Assembly: GCF_004342585.1 (NCBI RefSeq)
Contig: NZ_SLZQ01000002.1
Span: 1-64,000, forward strand
DNA from: Paucimonas lemoignei
GTDB taxonomy: Bacteria; Pseudomonadota; Gammaproteobacteria; Burkholderiales; Burkholderiaceae_D
Reading direction: 5' to 3'
DNA: 64,000 nucleotides
Shown: positions 47,615 through 57,625 of the stretch, in pieces
Position numbering within the stretch: position 1 is the first letter of the stretch
Layout: every line of letters begins with the position of its first letter
Translations under genes and position numbers: made by a program
The notes under the pieces: model-generated
What the model was told of the DNA's origin: nothing
Database searches by the model: none
Seen by the model: the letters and a program-made list of their open reading frames with translations, nothing else

Positions 47615-49891
47615 ATGATGCGGGTTCCCCCTTTTTTCGATTCACCGCTATTGCTTTGCATGGTGACAACGACCGTGGCGGCCGCGGCATTGCCGGGACT
47701 CGCTACGGCACAAACTGCCGACAAGGATGAGCCGATCAACGTCAGCGCCGAGCGCATTTCTGGCCGCCCTGACCGGGAAGTTCATCTCGACAAGAACGTG
47801 GAAATCGTTCAGGGCACCACGGTCATCGAGAGCGATCGCGCCACATACAATATCCTTAACGATGAGGTGGATGCGAGCGGCAATATCCGCATGCGGCGCA
47901 TGGGCGACCGTTACACCGGCGATGAACTTCGGATGCGCATCGACTCCGGCGAGGGTTACGTCACCAATCCAACCTATCATCTGCAGACCAACAATGGTCA
48001 GGGTAAGGCCGAGCGCATCGACTTCCAGTCGCAAGACGAGGCCGTGGTCGAGGATGGGACGTACAGCACTTGTGAAATGCCTGATCCGGACTGGTATCTG
48101 AAGTCTTCCCGGCTGCAGCTGGACAAAGAGCGCGATACGGGTTTCGCTACCGGAACCGTGGTGTATTTCAAAGGAGTGCCGATCCTGGGAACGCCTGCGA
48201 TGTCGTTCCCCTTGTCCGATGCGCGCAAGTCCGGGGTGTTACCGCCGACTATTGGCGCCACCAGCACCGGCGGCCTGGAAGTGACCGTGCCGTATTACTT
48301 CAATATCGCGCCCAACCGTGATCTGACCCTGTACCCGAAAGTGATTTCCAAGCGTGGCCTGCAGCTCGGTGCGGAAATGCGCTATCTGGGACAGACGTAT
48401 TCGGGCGAAACGCGTGTGGAGTACCTGCCGAGCGATCGTGAAACCAAAACCGACCGCTATGCCTGGTCGTCGCTGCATACCCAAACCTTTGCGCCGGCAT
48501 GGACACTGGCCTGGAACCTGAATGGGGCGTCCGATGACCGCTATCCGGATGATTTCGCCAGCACGATCACCGCCAGCAAGCAGCGCCTGTTGACCCGCGA
48601 TATGTCGCTGACCTATGGCAGCTCGTTCTGGTCTGCGACCTTGCGCGCGTCAAATTACCAGGTGCTGCAGGACCCGATCGCGCCAATTTCGCGGCCGTAT
48701 GACCGCCTGCCGCAACTGGCCTTGCATGCCGAGCGGCAGGACTTCAATGGCTGGGACCTGGCGGCTGATGTCGAAGCCACCCGCTTCTGGCATCCATCCA
48801 ATCTTGTCGGCGACCCGACTTATGCGCAGCCAAGCCTCTATTATCCGCGGGTCGGCGATCGCCTGGTAGTCAATCCGCGATTGTCTTACCCTATTATTCA
48901 TCCCGGCTACTTCATTACGCCGAAGCTGTCCCTGCATGCGACCAGTTATTCGCTGGAAAACCGTGCCGCTGGCGCGCCGGGTAGTCTGAGCCGTGCCGTG
49001 CCGACGGCGTCGATCGATACAGGATTGATTTTCGAACGTGATGCCAGCCTGTTCGGCAATGCCGTCACGCAAACGCTTGAACCGCGTCTGTTCTACGTGT
49101 ACACCCCGTACCGTGATCAGAACAACTTCCCTCTTTTCGATACCGGTCTGACGGACTTTAGTTATGCGCAGTTGTTCTCGGAAAACCGCTTTGTCGGCCA
49201 CGATCGCATCAGTGACGCCAACCAGTTGACGGCAGCGGTGGTATCGCGATTCCTCGACCAATCCGGCACCGAATTGGCGCGTGTCGCGGTCGGACAACGT
49301 TATTATTTCTCCGATCAAAACGTAGCGTTGCCGGGAGTGCTGAATAGTCAGACCAAGTCCGACCTGCTGCTGGCCGCCGCTGGCAAAGTGTCGCGGACGA
49401 TCAGTGTCGAAGGCAACATGCAGTACAGCCAGAGTTTGAGCAAGATGGTGCGCGACAACTATGGTGTACGCTGGCAGCCGGGGCCGATGCGCGTGCTGAA
49501 CCTGCAATATCGGCGCGATATCTCGAACTTGGCATCGCCGCTGGAACAACTCGACCTGTCGGCGCAATGGCCGATTGCGCAGCGCTGGTACGGTGTTGGT
49601 CGTATTAATTACTCGTTGCGTAATGACCAGCCCGCCAATGCCAATGTCGGCAACCGCATCGGCAAGGTGGCCGAAGCGCTGCTCGGCTTCGAATACAAGG
49701 CCGATTGCTGGATCTTGCGCTTGGTGGCGCAACGCACGCCGACCTCATCCAACACGGCTACCACCGGTTTCTTCCTCCAGCTCGAACTGAACGGCTTGTC
49801 GCGCATCGGTTCCAATCCGCTGGAAGCCTTGCGCAAGAATATTCCGGGTTACCAGATGATCAATCAGCCTAACGGCGGCGAATTCCGCTAG
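47615..49891 (+). CDS. lptD: LPS-assembly protein LptD
   Basis: 758 residues. Outer-membrane barrel that, with LptE, inserts LPS. Signal peptide ending GLATAQ; periplasmic OstA/LptA-like jelly roll (INVSAERISGR, TTVIESDRATYNILNDE) over about 35-170; then the large barrel. The mature protein shows only two Cys, 153 (TCEMPDPDW) and 698 (YKADCW), against four in E. coli. Start ATG 47615 is adjacent to a second ATG at 47618. Begins the lptD-surA-pdxA-ksgA unit. Confidence 0.94.
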   Translation: MMRVPPFFDSPLLLCMVTTTVAAAALPGLATAQTADKDEPINVSAERISGRPDREVHLDKNVEIVQGTTVIESDRATYNILNDEVDASGNIRMRRMGDRYTGDELRMRIDSGEGYVTNPTYHLQTNNGQGKAERIDFQSQDEAVVEDGTYSTCEMPDPDWYLKSSRLQLDKERDTGFATGTVVYFKGVPILGTPAMSFPLSDARKSGVLPPTIGATSTGGLEVTVPYYFNIAPNRDLTLYPKVISKRGLQLGAEMRYLGQTYSGETRVEYLPSDRETKTDRYAWSSLHTQTFAPAWTLAWNLNGASDDRYPDDFASTITASKQRLLTRDMSLTYGSSFWSATLRASNYQVLQDPIAPISRPYDRLPQLALHAERQDFNGWDLAADVEATRFWHPSNLVGDPTYAQPSLYYPRVGDRLVVNPRLSYPIIHPGYFITPKLSLHATSYSLENRAAGAPGSLSRAVPTASIDTGLIFERDASLFGNAVTQTLEPRLFYVYTPYRDQNNFPLFDTGLTDFSYAQLFSENRFVGHDRISDANQLTAAVVSRFLDQSGTELARVAVGQRYYFSDQNVALPGVLNSQTKSDLLLAAAGKVSRTISVEGNMQYSQSLSKMVRDNYGVRWQPGPMRVLNLQYRRDISNLASPLEQLDLSAQWPIAQRWYGVGRINYSLRNDQPANANVGNRIGKVAEALLGFEYKADCWILRLVAQRTPTSSNTATTGFFLQLELNGLSRIGSNPLEALRKNIPGYQMINQPNGGEFR

Positions 49892-49906
49892 CCTTTTACC
49901 AATTTC

Positions 49907-51370
49907 ATGGATTCACTGCACATTATGCGAAATACCCGCCTACCGTTCCGCCGCAGCGCGCTTGCTTGTTTCCTGTCCGTTCTGGCGGTCGCCGCAACGC
50001 CGGATGCCTGGTCGCAGTTCAAACCGGGGGCAGGGCCGCTCGCTCCTGGCGCTGGCCCGCTCGTGCCTGGAACCGGTGCGCTCGCGTCTGTCCCCGCGGC
50101 CCCTGCTCGCATTCGCACGGTGGATTCGATCGTGGCGGTGGTGAATAAAGATGTCATCACTCAAAAGGAACTGGATGAGCGTACCGAGGCGATCGTGAGC
50201 CGGATCGCGTCGCAAGGCCAGAACGGCAATCTGCCACCGCGCGCGGAAATTCAGCGGCAAGTTCTGGAGCGCATGATCGTCGAAACGGCCCAGCTGCAAC
50301 TGGCCAAGGAAATGAATATTCAGGTGGATGACATGATGCTGGACCGCGCCGTGGCGCGCATCGCCGAGCAGAATCGCATGTCGCTGCAGGAATTCCGCAA
50401 TCAGCTTGAAACACAGGGCATGCCGTTCGCGAAGTTCCGCGAAGAGATCCGCAACGAAATCATCATGCAACGCCTGCGCGAGCGCGAAGTCGACAACAAG
50501 ATCCAGATCAGCGAATCGGAAATCGAAAACTACCTGGCGGAAGAAGCCGGTGCCGGCCATTCCCAGCAGGAGTGGAATGTCGCGCAGATCCTGGTGCGCA
50601 TCCCGGAAAACGCCTCGCCCGAGCAGATCGAGCAGCGTCGCCAGCGCGCTGAGCAACTGCTGCAACAGCTGAAGTCGGGCGCCGACTTTGCCAAGCTGGC
50701 GGCGGCATCGAGCGATGCTGACGAAGCCTTGAAGGGCGGCGAGCTTGGCTGGCGCACGCAGGACCGCCTGCCGCAATTGTTCGTGGATGCCTTGGGTAAT
50801 CTGCAGCCGGGAGAAGTGGCGCCGCTGGTAAAGAGCGCCAATGGCTTTCATATCCTGAAGCTGGTCGGCAAGCGTACTCCCAGCGTCGTCCGTGCCGGCA
50901 ATAACGCCGCCGCACCGGCCACGATCACCCAGACGCATGCTCGCCATATTCTCATCAAGGTCAATCAGATCGTGTCTTCGCTGGATGCGCAGCGCAAGCT
51001 GCAGGATCTGAAGCAGCGCCTGGACAACAAGGCGGCGACCTTCGAGGAACTGGCCCGCTCGTACTCGAACGACCTGACTGCTTCCAAGGGCGGCGATCTC
51101 GGCTGGATCTATCCGGGCGACACGGTGCCGGAATTCGAGCGCGCAATGAATGCCCTGGAGCCGGGCCAGATCAGTGAGCCGATCGAGTCGCCTTTCGGCT
51201 TTCACCTGATCCAGGTTTTGGAACGCAAGAATGAAGATGTGTCGCAAGAGCGTAAGCGTCTGGTCGCACGCCAGGCCCTGCGCGAGCGCAAGCTGGAGGA
51301 GGCGACCCAGGAGTGGCTGCGCCAGCTGCGTGACCGCGCGTATGTCGAGTATCGCAACGAAGAGAGATAA
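49907..51370 (+). CDS. surA: periplasmic chaperone/peptidyl-prolyl isomerase SurA
   Basis: 487 residues (ATG 49925 is an alternative start, MRNTRLPF). Signal peptide ([20 protein letters not shown]), an unusual Gly/Pro-rich linker of about 30 residues with three near-repeats of PGAGPLA, the SurA N-domain ([19 protein letters not shown]), two parvulin domains (about 230-330 and 345-445; [22 protein letters not shown] and [19 protein letters not shown]) and a C-terminal helix. Folds outer-membrane proteins, including LptD encoded just upstream. Its stop overlaps the pdxA start (TAATG). Confidence 0.94.
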   Translation: MDSLHIMRNTRLPFRRSALACFLSVLAVAATPDAWSQFKPGAGPLAPGAGPLVPGTGALASVPAAPARIRTVDSIVAVVNKDVITQKELDERTEAIVSRIASQGQNGNLPPRAEIQRQVLERMIVETAQLQLAKEMNIQVDDMMLDRAVARIAEQNRMSLQEFRNQLETQGMPFAKFREEIRNEIIMQRLREREVDNKIQISESEIENYLAEEAGAGHSQQEWNVAQILVRIPENASPEQIEQRRQRAEQLLQQLKSGADFAKLAAASSDADEALKGGELGWRTQDRLPQLFVDALGNLQPGEVAPLVKSANGFHILKLVGKRTPSVVRAGNNAAAPATITQTHARHILIKVNQIVSSLDAQRKLQDLKQRLDNKAATFEELARSYSNDLTASKGGDLGWIYPGDTVPEFERAMNALEPGQISEPIESPFGFHLIQVLERKNEDVSQERKRLVARQALRERKLEEATQEWLRQLRDRAYVEYRNEER

Positions 51371-52428
51371 TGTCTGAACACGCTTCGCCTACGCGCCGCC
51401 CGACGATTGCGATCACGGTCGGCGAACCTGCCGGCATCGGCCCGGAAATTTCCGTGCGTGCGGCCTGGCAGTTGCGCAGCGAAGTCAATAGCGTGCTTAT
51501 CGGCGATGCCGCCTTGCTGGCGCAAACTGCCAATGCCATCGACCCTGCCATGCGCCTGTCGGCTGTCTCGTGGCAGGCGGTATGTTTCGCCGGCCTGCCA
51601 CGCTTTCCTGCCGACCGCGTGGCGGTCATCGACTGTCCGCTGGACGAGGTGGTCATCCCGGGCCGCTTGAATGCCCGCAATGGACGCGCCGTCCTGCAGA
51701 CGCTGGACATCGCCATCAACGGGGCGCAATCGGGCATGTTCGATGCCGTGGTCACGGCGCCGCTGCAAAAGAGCACGATCAACGATGCCGGCGTGGCATT
51801 TACTGGCCACACTGAATATTTTGCGGAAAAGACCGCCACGCCGCAGGTCGTCATGATGCTGGCCTCCGGCAGCAGCGATCCGCATCCCTTGCGCGTGGCG
51901 CTGGCCACCACGCATTTGCCGCTCAAGGATGTGCCGGCAGCGATTACATGCGACTCGCTGCTGCGTACCATCGAAATCGTGCATGCCGATCTGCGCAACA
52001 AATTCGGGATCGCCCGGCCTCGTATCCTCGTCACCGGCTTGAATCCGCATGCAGGCGAGGGCGGCTATCTGGGCCGTGAAGAAATCGAGGTCATCAGCCC
52101 GGTGCTCAAGACCGCGCAGGAGCGCGGCATCGATGCGCGCGGGCCATATCCGGCGGATACGCTGTTTCAGCCTAAGTATCTCCAGGACGCCGATTGCGTG
52201 CTGGCGATGTATCATGACCAGGGTCTGCCCGTGCTCAAACATGCCAGCTTCGGCCGCGGCGTCAATATCACCCTCGGCTTGCCGATCATTCGCACCTCGG
52301 TTGACCACGGCACCGCGCTGGACCTGGCTGCACAAGGCCTGGGTCATGCCGATTGCGGCAGCATGATCGAAGCCATTCATACGGCGGCGCACATGGCTGC
52401 GGCGTCGGCTTCTACAAGACATCCATGA
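51370..52428 (+). CDS. pdxA: 4-hydroxythreonine-4-phosphate dehydrogenase
   Basis: 352 residues. NAD-dependent step of pyridoxal phosphate synthesis. Metal-binding histidines appear in [21 protein letters not shown] and [16 protein letters not shown]-terminal [12 protein letters not shown] is the usual start motif. Coupled to surA (TAATG) and to ksgA (ATGA overlap), as in the E. coli surA-pdxA-ksgA operon. Confidence 0.95.
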   Translation: MSEHASPTRRPTIAITVGEPAGIGPEISVRAAWQLRSEVNSVLIGDAALLAQTANAIDPAMRLSAVSWQAVCFAGLPRFPADRVAVIDCPLDEVVIPGRLNARNGRAVLQTLDIAINGAQSGMFDAVVTAPLQKSTINDAGVAFTGHTEYFAEKTATPQVVMMLASGSSDPHPLRVALATTHLPLKDVPAAITCDSLLRTIEIVHADLRNKFGIARPRILVTGLNPHAGEGGYLGREEIEVISPVLKTAQERGIDARGPYPADTLFQPKYLQDADCVLAMYHDQGLPVLKHASFGRGVNITLGLPIIRTSVDHGTALDLAAQGLGHADCGSMIEAIHTAAHMAAASASTRHP

Positions 52429-53195
52429 AACACATTCCCCGCAAGCGCTTCGGCCAGAACTTCCTGACCGATCAGCAGGTACTGCACGACATCATCCGTT
52501 CGATCAATCCGCAACCCGATGATGCCATGGTGGAGATCGGCCCCGGCCTGGCAGCGATGACCCGGCTTTTGCTGGGGTCGCTGAATCACTTGCATGTGGT
52601 GGAGCTCGACCGTGACCTGGTGGCACGCCTGCAAAAGCATTTCGACCCGGCCCGCCTCACCGTGCATTCTGCCGATGCTTTGCAGTTCGACTTTGGCAGC
52701 ATTCCGGTGCCGGAAGGGAAGAAGCTGCGCGTGGTCGGCAACCTGCCGTACAACATCTCCAGTCCCTTGCTGTTTCATCTGGCGCAGATTGCCGGGCAGG
52801 TGCAGGACCAGCATTTCATGCTGCAAAAGGAAGTGGTGGAGCGCATGGTGGCCGAGCCGGGCGGCAAAGAATATGGCCGTCTGTCGGTGATGCTGCAATG
52901 GCGCTATTACATGGAATTGCTGTTCGTGGTGCCGCCGACTGCTTTTGATCCGCCGCCGCGCGTCGATTCGGCCATCGTGCGCATGATCCCGCTGGAGAAG
53001 CCGCTGGCCTGTGACGAGACCAGGCTGGAGCAGGTGGTCACGAAGGCGTTTTCACAGCGGCGCAAGGTGATCCGCAATTGCCTGGCCGGGATGTTTACCG
53101 AAAACGACCTGATCGATGCCGGCGTCGATCCGCAGTCCAGGCCGGAAACCGTGCCGGTGGCGCAGTTCGTCGCGCTGGCTAACCGGCTGGTATAG
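52425..53195 (+). CDS. ksgA: 16S rRNA A1518/A1519 dimethyltransferase
   Basis: 256 residues from ATG 52425, which overlaps the pdxA stop. Dimethylates two adjacent adenines near the 3' end of 16S rRNA during small-subunit maturation. [11 protein letters not shown] at the start, the SAM motif [15 protein letters not shown], and the catalytic [14 protein letters not shown] near residue 104. Last gene of the operon; convergent with gloA. Confidence 0.95.
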   Translation: MKHIPRKRFGQNFLTDQQVLHDIIRSINPQPDDAMVEIGPGLAAMTRLLLGSLNHLHVVELDRDLVARLQKHFDPARLTVHSADALQFDFGSIPVPEGKKLRVVGNLPYNISSPLLFHLAQIAGQVQDQHFMLQKEVVERMVAEPGGKEYGRLSVMLQWRYYMELLFVVPPTAFDPPPRVDSAIVRMIPLEKPLACDETRLEQVVTKAFSQRRKVIRNCLAGMFTENDLIDAGVDPQSRPETVPVAQFVALANRLV

Positions 53196-53242
53196 GAAGG
53201 AAAAAGAGCGCGCCGACAATTTCTCGGGCCGGCGCCAGTACG

Positions 53243-53629
53243 TCAAATCTCGCGCTCGATGAGCTCGATCTTGTAGCCGTCGGGATCCTGCACGAAGGCG
53301 ATCACGGTGCTGCCACCCTTGACCGGACCCGGTTCGCGGGTAATCGTGCCGCCGGCAGCCCGGATGCCATCGCAGGTGCTGTAGATATCGTCAACAGCAA
53401 TGGCGATGTGGCCGTAGGCCGTGCCCAGTTCGTATTTGTCCACGCCGTAGTTGTAGGTCAGTTCCAGTTCCGCGTGTTCAGGATTGCTGCCATAGCCGAG
53501 AAATGCCAGGCTGTATTGCTGCTCCGGCCGGTCGGTGGTGCGCAGCAGCTTCATGCCGAGCAAGCGGGTATAGAAATCGATGGAGCGCTGCAGGTCGCCG
53601 ACCCGCAGCATGGTGTGGAGAACGCGCAT
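53243..53629 (-). CDS. gloA: lactoylglutathione lyase (glyoxalase I)
   Basis: 128 residues. Converts the methylglyoxal-glutathione adduct to lactoylglutathione. Two beta-alpha-beta-beta-beta modules carry the metal ligands: His5 ([12 protein letters not shown]), Glu56 (AELELTYN), His74 ([10 protein letters not shown]) and Glu122 (YKIELIER). This matches the short Ni-type bacterial enzyme. Followed upstream by a PagL-like gene in the same direction, 8 bp away. Confidence 0.95.
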   Translation of the reverse strand: MRVLHTMLRVGDLQRSIDFYTRLLGMKLLRTTDRPEQQYSLAFLGYGSNPEHAELELTYNYGVDKYELGTAYGHIAIAVDDIYSTCDGIRAAGGTITREPGPVKGGSTVIAFVQDPDGYKIELIEREI

Positions 53630-53637
53630 GATGCTGT

Positions 53638-54186
53638 TTACTTTCCGAGCGGGTAGCTGACTCGCAGGACGGTGTAATTCACGCCGGGGTTGGGGCTATC
53701 GATACTGGCATTGGAAAAATGCTGGTAGCGCAAGCCGACATCCACCTTGTTGGAAAACACATAGCCAATGCCGATGTGATCGCCGAACTGGAAGCGCGTG
53801 GAGAAGCGCCGGCCGCCCACATCATAGTAGCCGCTCAGCAGGTTGGCGCCAATGCCGAGTTCGCCATACCAGCCTTGCAAGTTATCTTTTTGGAAGCGGA
53901 ACACTGGCGTAATGCCAGCCACGGTGATGTTCTGGTGATTGCCTGGAATGTTTTGATAGCGGTTGCCGCGCCATTGTCCCAGGTTTAAGTCCCAGTAGCC
54001 GCCAATATGCGTGCCATTGGATTGCCACCACTGTTTTCCCCAATTCCATTGGGCGCCGACACGATAGACATCGGTATGGTTGCCGGTACCATACTCTACC
54101 GATACGGAATCAACTGCGAAGGCGGGGATGTGCAATGCCGAGGCGGCAAGCACGATGGCGGCGAATTTGGTCGTCATGGCATGCAT
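53638..54186 (-). CDS. pagL: PagL-like lipid A 3-O-deacylase
   Basis: 182 residues from ATG 54186 (ATG 54177 also possible). Signal peptide ([14 protein letters not shown]) and an eight-strand outer-membrane barrel. The HxS active-site motif is present in [16 protein letters not shown]. In the P. aeruginosa enzyme a Glu follows 12 residues after the Ser; by simple alignment Asn occupies that place here (PGVNYT). Expected to remove the 3-position acyl chain of lipid A. Lies 8 bp before gloA. Confidence 0.83.
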   Translation of the reverse strand: MHAMTTKFAAIVLAASALHIPAFAVDSVSVEYGTGNHTDVYRVGAQWNWGKQWWQSNGTHIGGYWDLNLGQWRGNRYQNIPGNHQNITVAGITPVFRFQKDNLQGWYGELGIGANLLSGYYDVGGRRFSTRFQFGDHIGIGYVFSNKVDVGLRYQHFSNASIDSPNPGVNYTVLRVSYPLGK

Positions 54187-54313
54187 AAGGATCAGGGCTG
54201 GTTGTATTGTTAAGAGCCGGCGCAATGCAGGAAGTTGCCACATTGCGCACTGGAAATTATAACGTTTCTTTTTTAATCACGCTTAATCACGCTCTTGGGA
54301 TATCCAGTCGATA

Positions 54314-55621
54314 TCAAGCCGGACGCACTGCATGAATCGAATCAGCCGCAGAACGTTCGGTGAAAAGCAGGGCCGCCAGGGTAAGCAGGGATGCCACGGT
54401 CAAATAGTATCCGACATACTGCAAGCCGAAGTTGCTTGCCAACCAGGTAGCGGCATAAGGAGCAAGCGAGGCACCCAGGATGCCACCCAGGTTGAATGTC
54501 AGCGACGAGCCCGTGTATCGCACCGATGCCGGAAACAGTTCTGCGAGATAGGTGCCCAGCGGACCATAGGTCAGCCCCATCAACGCCAGACCGAGCGACA
54601 TGAACAGCGTGACCTTGGCGATACTGCCGCCGACGAAGAGCGTGGAGAGCAGCAAACCGAACAGGGCAATTGCAGCGGTGATCAGGATCATCGCCTTGCG
54701 GCGTCCGCGGCGATCGGCGATGACTGCCGACAGCGGAATCGTCAAGCCAAAGAAAAGCACCGAGAACAGCTGCACCAACAGGAAGTCATGGCGCGAGTAG
54801 CCCAAAGCGGACGTGCCCCAGCTGAGCGCAAAGACCGTCATCAGGTAAAACAGCACGAAGGTCGCCATCGCGGCCACCGTGCCCAGCACCAGCGGACGAG
54901 TATGGGATTGCAGTACCGTGAGGGCCGGCACCTTGACGCGCTCATGCTTGTCCAGGACTTTCTGGAAGACGGGCGTTTCCGTGATTTTCAGGCGGACATA
55001 CAAGCCCATCAGCACCAGCAGCGCGCTGGTCAGGAACGGGATGCGCCAGCCGAATGCAAAGAATTGTTCTTCGGTTAGCACTTCGCTCAGCACAAGGAAG
55101 CTGCCGCCGGAGAGGAGGAAGCCGATCGGCGCGCCGAGTTGCGGGAACATGCCATACCAGGCGCTCTTGCCCGGCGGCGCATTTTCGGTTGCCAGCAGCA
55201 CGGCGCCGCCCCATTCTCCACCGAGGCCCAAACCCTGGCCGAAACGGCACAGCGCCAGCAGGATCGGCGCCATCACGCCGATCGACGCATAGGTCGGCAA
55301 CAGGCCGATGACGACCGTGGAAATGCCCATGGTCAGGAGCGCCGCGACCAGCGTGGCCTTGCGGCCGATGCGGTCGCCGTAATGGCCAAAGACTGCCGAG
55401 CCGATAGGGCGCGCGAAAAAGGCGATGGCAAAGGTCGCCAGCGACTGCAGGGTGGCGGCAGTCGGTTCCGACGATGGAAAAAACAGTTTGGGGAAGATCA
55501 GGACCGCCGCGGTGGCGTAGATATAGAAGTCGAAAAATTCGATCGTGGTGCCGATCAGGCTGGCGAATAAAACCCGGCTGGGAGAGTTAATCCTCCCGGC
55601 ACTCTCTGCATGCGTGCTCAT
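54314..55621 (-). CDS. MFS transporter, metabolite:H+ symporter (MHS) family
   Basis: 435 residues, twelve hydrophobic helices. The MHS-type loop GHYGDRIGRKATLVAALLTMG after helix 2 and GQGLGLGGEWGGAVLLATE in helix 4 place it with the citrate/ShiA/ProP-like symporters. The start region SPSRVLFASLIGTTIEFFDF is typical. The substrate (likely an organic acid or osmolyte) cannot be read from sequence. Monocistronic. Confidence 0.88.
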   Translation of the reverse strand: MSTHAESAGRINSPSRVLFASLIGTTIEFFDFYIYATAAVLIFPKLFFPSSEPTAATLQSLATFAIAFFARPIGSAVFGHYGDRIGRKATLVAALLTMGISTVVIGLLPTYASIGVMAPILLALCRFGQGLGLGGEWGGAVLLATENAPPGKSAWYGMFPQLGAPIGFLLSGGSFLVLSEVLTEEQFFAFGWRIPFLTSALLVLMGLYVRLKITETPVFQKVLDKHERVKVPALTVLQSHTRPLVLGTVAAMATFVLFYLMTVFALSWGTSALGYSRHDFLLVQLFSVLFFGLTIPLSAVIADRRGRRKAMILITAAIALFGLLLSTLFVGGSIAKVTLFMSLGLALMGLTYGPLGTYLAELFPASVRYTGSSLTFNLGGILGASLAPYAATWLASNFGLQYVGYYLTVASLLTLAALLFTERSAADSIHAVRPA

Positions 55622-55942
55622 TGTGTTCCTCGAGTGAATAGATGCCGGTCTATCGCAGCCAGGGAATCAATGGAGTAGTCCATTCGTTTGACAGTGAAAC
55701 GGTGCAGCCGTAGACCGAGCAGGAATGTGCGCCTGGCTGCAAAAGTAGGGGGCAATGCGATGACGGGGTCCGCAGGCTGATCAAGCCTGGCGCCGCGTCA
55801 TCGGTCGAATGGGGCCGGGATGGTAGCGAGATCGGCAAATTGCCGCAGCCAAAATTGGCGCACGCAAAATTCTCTCATATATTCGTAAGTTTTGCAGGGC
55901 GCTGAAATTTTAGGCAAACAGGAACGGTGACATGGGCCAGCG
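55622..55942. other. intergenic region
   Basis: 321 bp between the MFS gene start and the stop of the metallopeptidase-like gene. A short frame at 55650-55838 has no ribosome site or family likeness. I see no clear terminator or promoter. Confidence 0.4.
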
Positions 55943-56836
55943 TCAGAATACCGGCAGCGTTTCCGGTCCCCGTTCACGCAGCGCTTTTCTAGCGGATTGG
56001 AATTCGGGGAAAACCGATTGCACTGTGGCCCAGAAACGCGGACTGTGATTCATTTCCCGCAGGTGGGACAATTCATGCGCGACCACGTAATCGATCAGCG
56101 GCAGGGCAAAATGCACCAGCCGCCAGTTCAGTCGAATTCTGCCATCCGCCGTGCAGGACCCCCATTGCGTGCTGGCCGAGGACAGCGCGAAGGAGCGATA
56201 AGCGACTTCAAGTTTTGCCGCATACAGCGGCAGCCGCTCGGCAAAGATGCGCTTGGCTTGCTGCTGCAGCCAGCCTTGCACGCGGTCCTTCAGTTGCTGT
56301 TCGCCGGCGTCTGCAGGCAGGGAAATGGTCAGTTCGCGCGCGGTTTCGCTGAAGGCGATGCCCTCGTTGCGGCCGGTGCCTAATCTGAGCGTGATATCGC
56401 TGCCCAGATAAGGCAGGGTGGCGCCATCACGCCATTGCATGTGAGGCTGCAGGCGGCGTGCCGAACGCTCGCGCCTCTCTTTCAGCTTGGTGAAAATCCA
56501 GCGCTGCTTTTCATGAATGGCGGCTTCGATTTCGGCAATGCTGACCCATTTAGGCGCGGTCATGCGCAAGCCGTCATCATCGATCAGAAAACCGATCGTG
56601 CGGCGCTTGGAGCGCAGCAGGACATAGTCGAGAACATGGCTGCCAACCTGGATGCGCCGTTTGCCGGGCGCAAGCGGGCCAGGGGAGAGCGAGCTGGTAG
56701 TGTCGGGTTGCTGTGCTGCCGGCGCCGGCGTGAGCGGCGCTGCGGGAGCATTGACTGGAAGCGCTTCGGCCGCGAAAAGATCCAGCTGCAGGTCAAGCTG
56801 TGGTGAATCGGGGGAACTCTGGCGTAGCAGTTTCAA
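55943..56836 (-). CDS. YgjP-like (DUF45) M48-type metal-dependent hydrolase
   Basis: 297 residues. Zinc motif HELSHLREMNHSPRFW near residue 250, with the third ligand His as in YgjP/SprT-like proteins (PF01863). The first 60 residues are Pro/Ala/Gln-rich and probably disordered (AAPLTPAPAAQQPD). Cytosolic by lack of a signal. Overlaps the plsC stop by 4 bp. The physiological substrate is unknown. Confidence 0.85.
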   Translation of the reverse strand: MKLLRQSSPDSPQLDLQLDLFAAEALPVNAPAAPLTPAPAAQQPDTTSSLSPGPLAPGKRRIQVGSHVLDYVLLRSKRRTIGFLIDDDGLRMTAPKWVSIAEIEAAIHEKQRWIFTKLKERRERSARRLQPHMQWRDGATLPYLGSDITLRLGTGRNEGIAFSETARELTISLPADAGEQQLKDRVQGWLQQQAKRIFAERLPLYAAKLEVAYRSFALSSASTQWGSCTADGRIRLNWRLVHFALPLIDYVVAHELSHLREMNHSPRFWATVQSVFPEFQSARKALRERGPETLPVF

Positions 56837-57597
56837 GTTTCAGTCGCGTGATTCGCCGGCTGGCGGGCGTACACCGCGGGTGAAATCACCCGCATTTCCG
56901 ATTCTATCCAATTTTCGACTTGCTGCATCATTTCTGCCGGATTCAAGCCTTCCGGTGAAATCGGCTTGCCGATCGAGACGGTGATGACGCCGGGTTTTTT
57001 GATGAACGAATTCTTCGGCCAGTATTCGCCGGAGTTCATCGCGATGGGCACCACCAGGGTATTGGTTTCCACTGCCAGGCGAGTGCCGCCGGTCTTGTAG
57101 CGGCCACGCTGGCCGACCGGGATGCGGGTACCTTCCGGGAACATCATGACCCACTGGCCGCCAGCCAGGCGCTTTCTGCCATGCGCGAGGATTTGCTCGA
57201 AGGCGTCGCGGCCCTTGCTGCGGTCGATCGGGATCATGCGCAAGAGCGCGATGCCCCAGCCGAAAAACGGGATGTAGCCCAGTGCCTTTTTGTACACGAA
57301 CACCAGCGGGCGCGGCATGATGCAAAGGTAGAAAATGGTTTCCCAGGCCGACTGGTGTTTCGACAAGACGATTGCCGGTGCATCGGGCAGGTTTTCCATT
57401 CCCTTGATTTGGTAATCGATGCCGCAGACGACCTTGGCTGCCCAGATCACGAACACGTTCCAGCGCGAGGTCCAGTAGTAGCGCCTGTGATAGGGCAGCG
57501 GCGCAAAGAAGAAGCACAGCGGCGCCCAGATGAAAGTAGCCAGTCCCAGCAGAAAGGCAAAAACGACGGATCGCAGAATCAGCGAAAGACGCGACAT
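56833..57597 (-). CDS. plsC: 1-acyl-sn-glycerol-3-phosphate acyltransferase
   Basis: 254 residues from ATG 57597. Adds the second acyl chain to make phosphatidic acid. An N-terminal membrane helix (FAFLLGLATFIWAPLCFFF), then acyltransferase block I SKHQSAWETIF (HX4E in place of HX4D, common in this subfamily), block III FPEGTRIPVG near residue 155 and block IV VPIAMNSG. Follows gmhB after 28 bp in the same direction. Confidence 0.92.
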   Translation of the reverse strand: MSRLSLILRSVVFAFLLGLATFIWAPLCFFFAPLPYHRRYYWTSRWNVFVIWAAKVVCGIDYQIKGMENLPDAPAIVLSKHQSAWETIFYLCIMPRPLVFVYKKALGYIPFFGWGIALLRMIPIDRSKGRDAFEQILAHGRKRLAGGQWVMMFPEGTRIPVGQRGRYKTGGTRLAVETNTLVVPIAMNSGEYWPKNSFIKKPGVITVSIGKPISPEGLNPAEMMQQVENWIESEMRVISPAVYARQPANHATET

Positions 57598-57625
57598 GGG
57601 AAACCTATTTCGAATAATGATGTAA

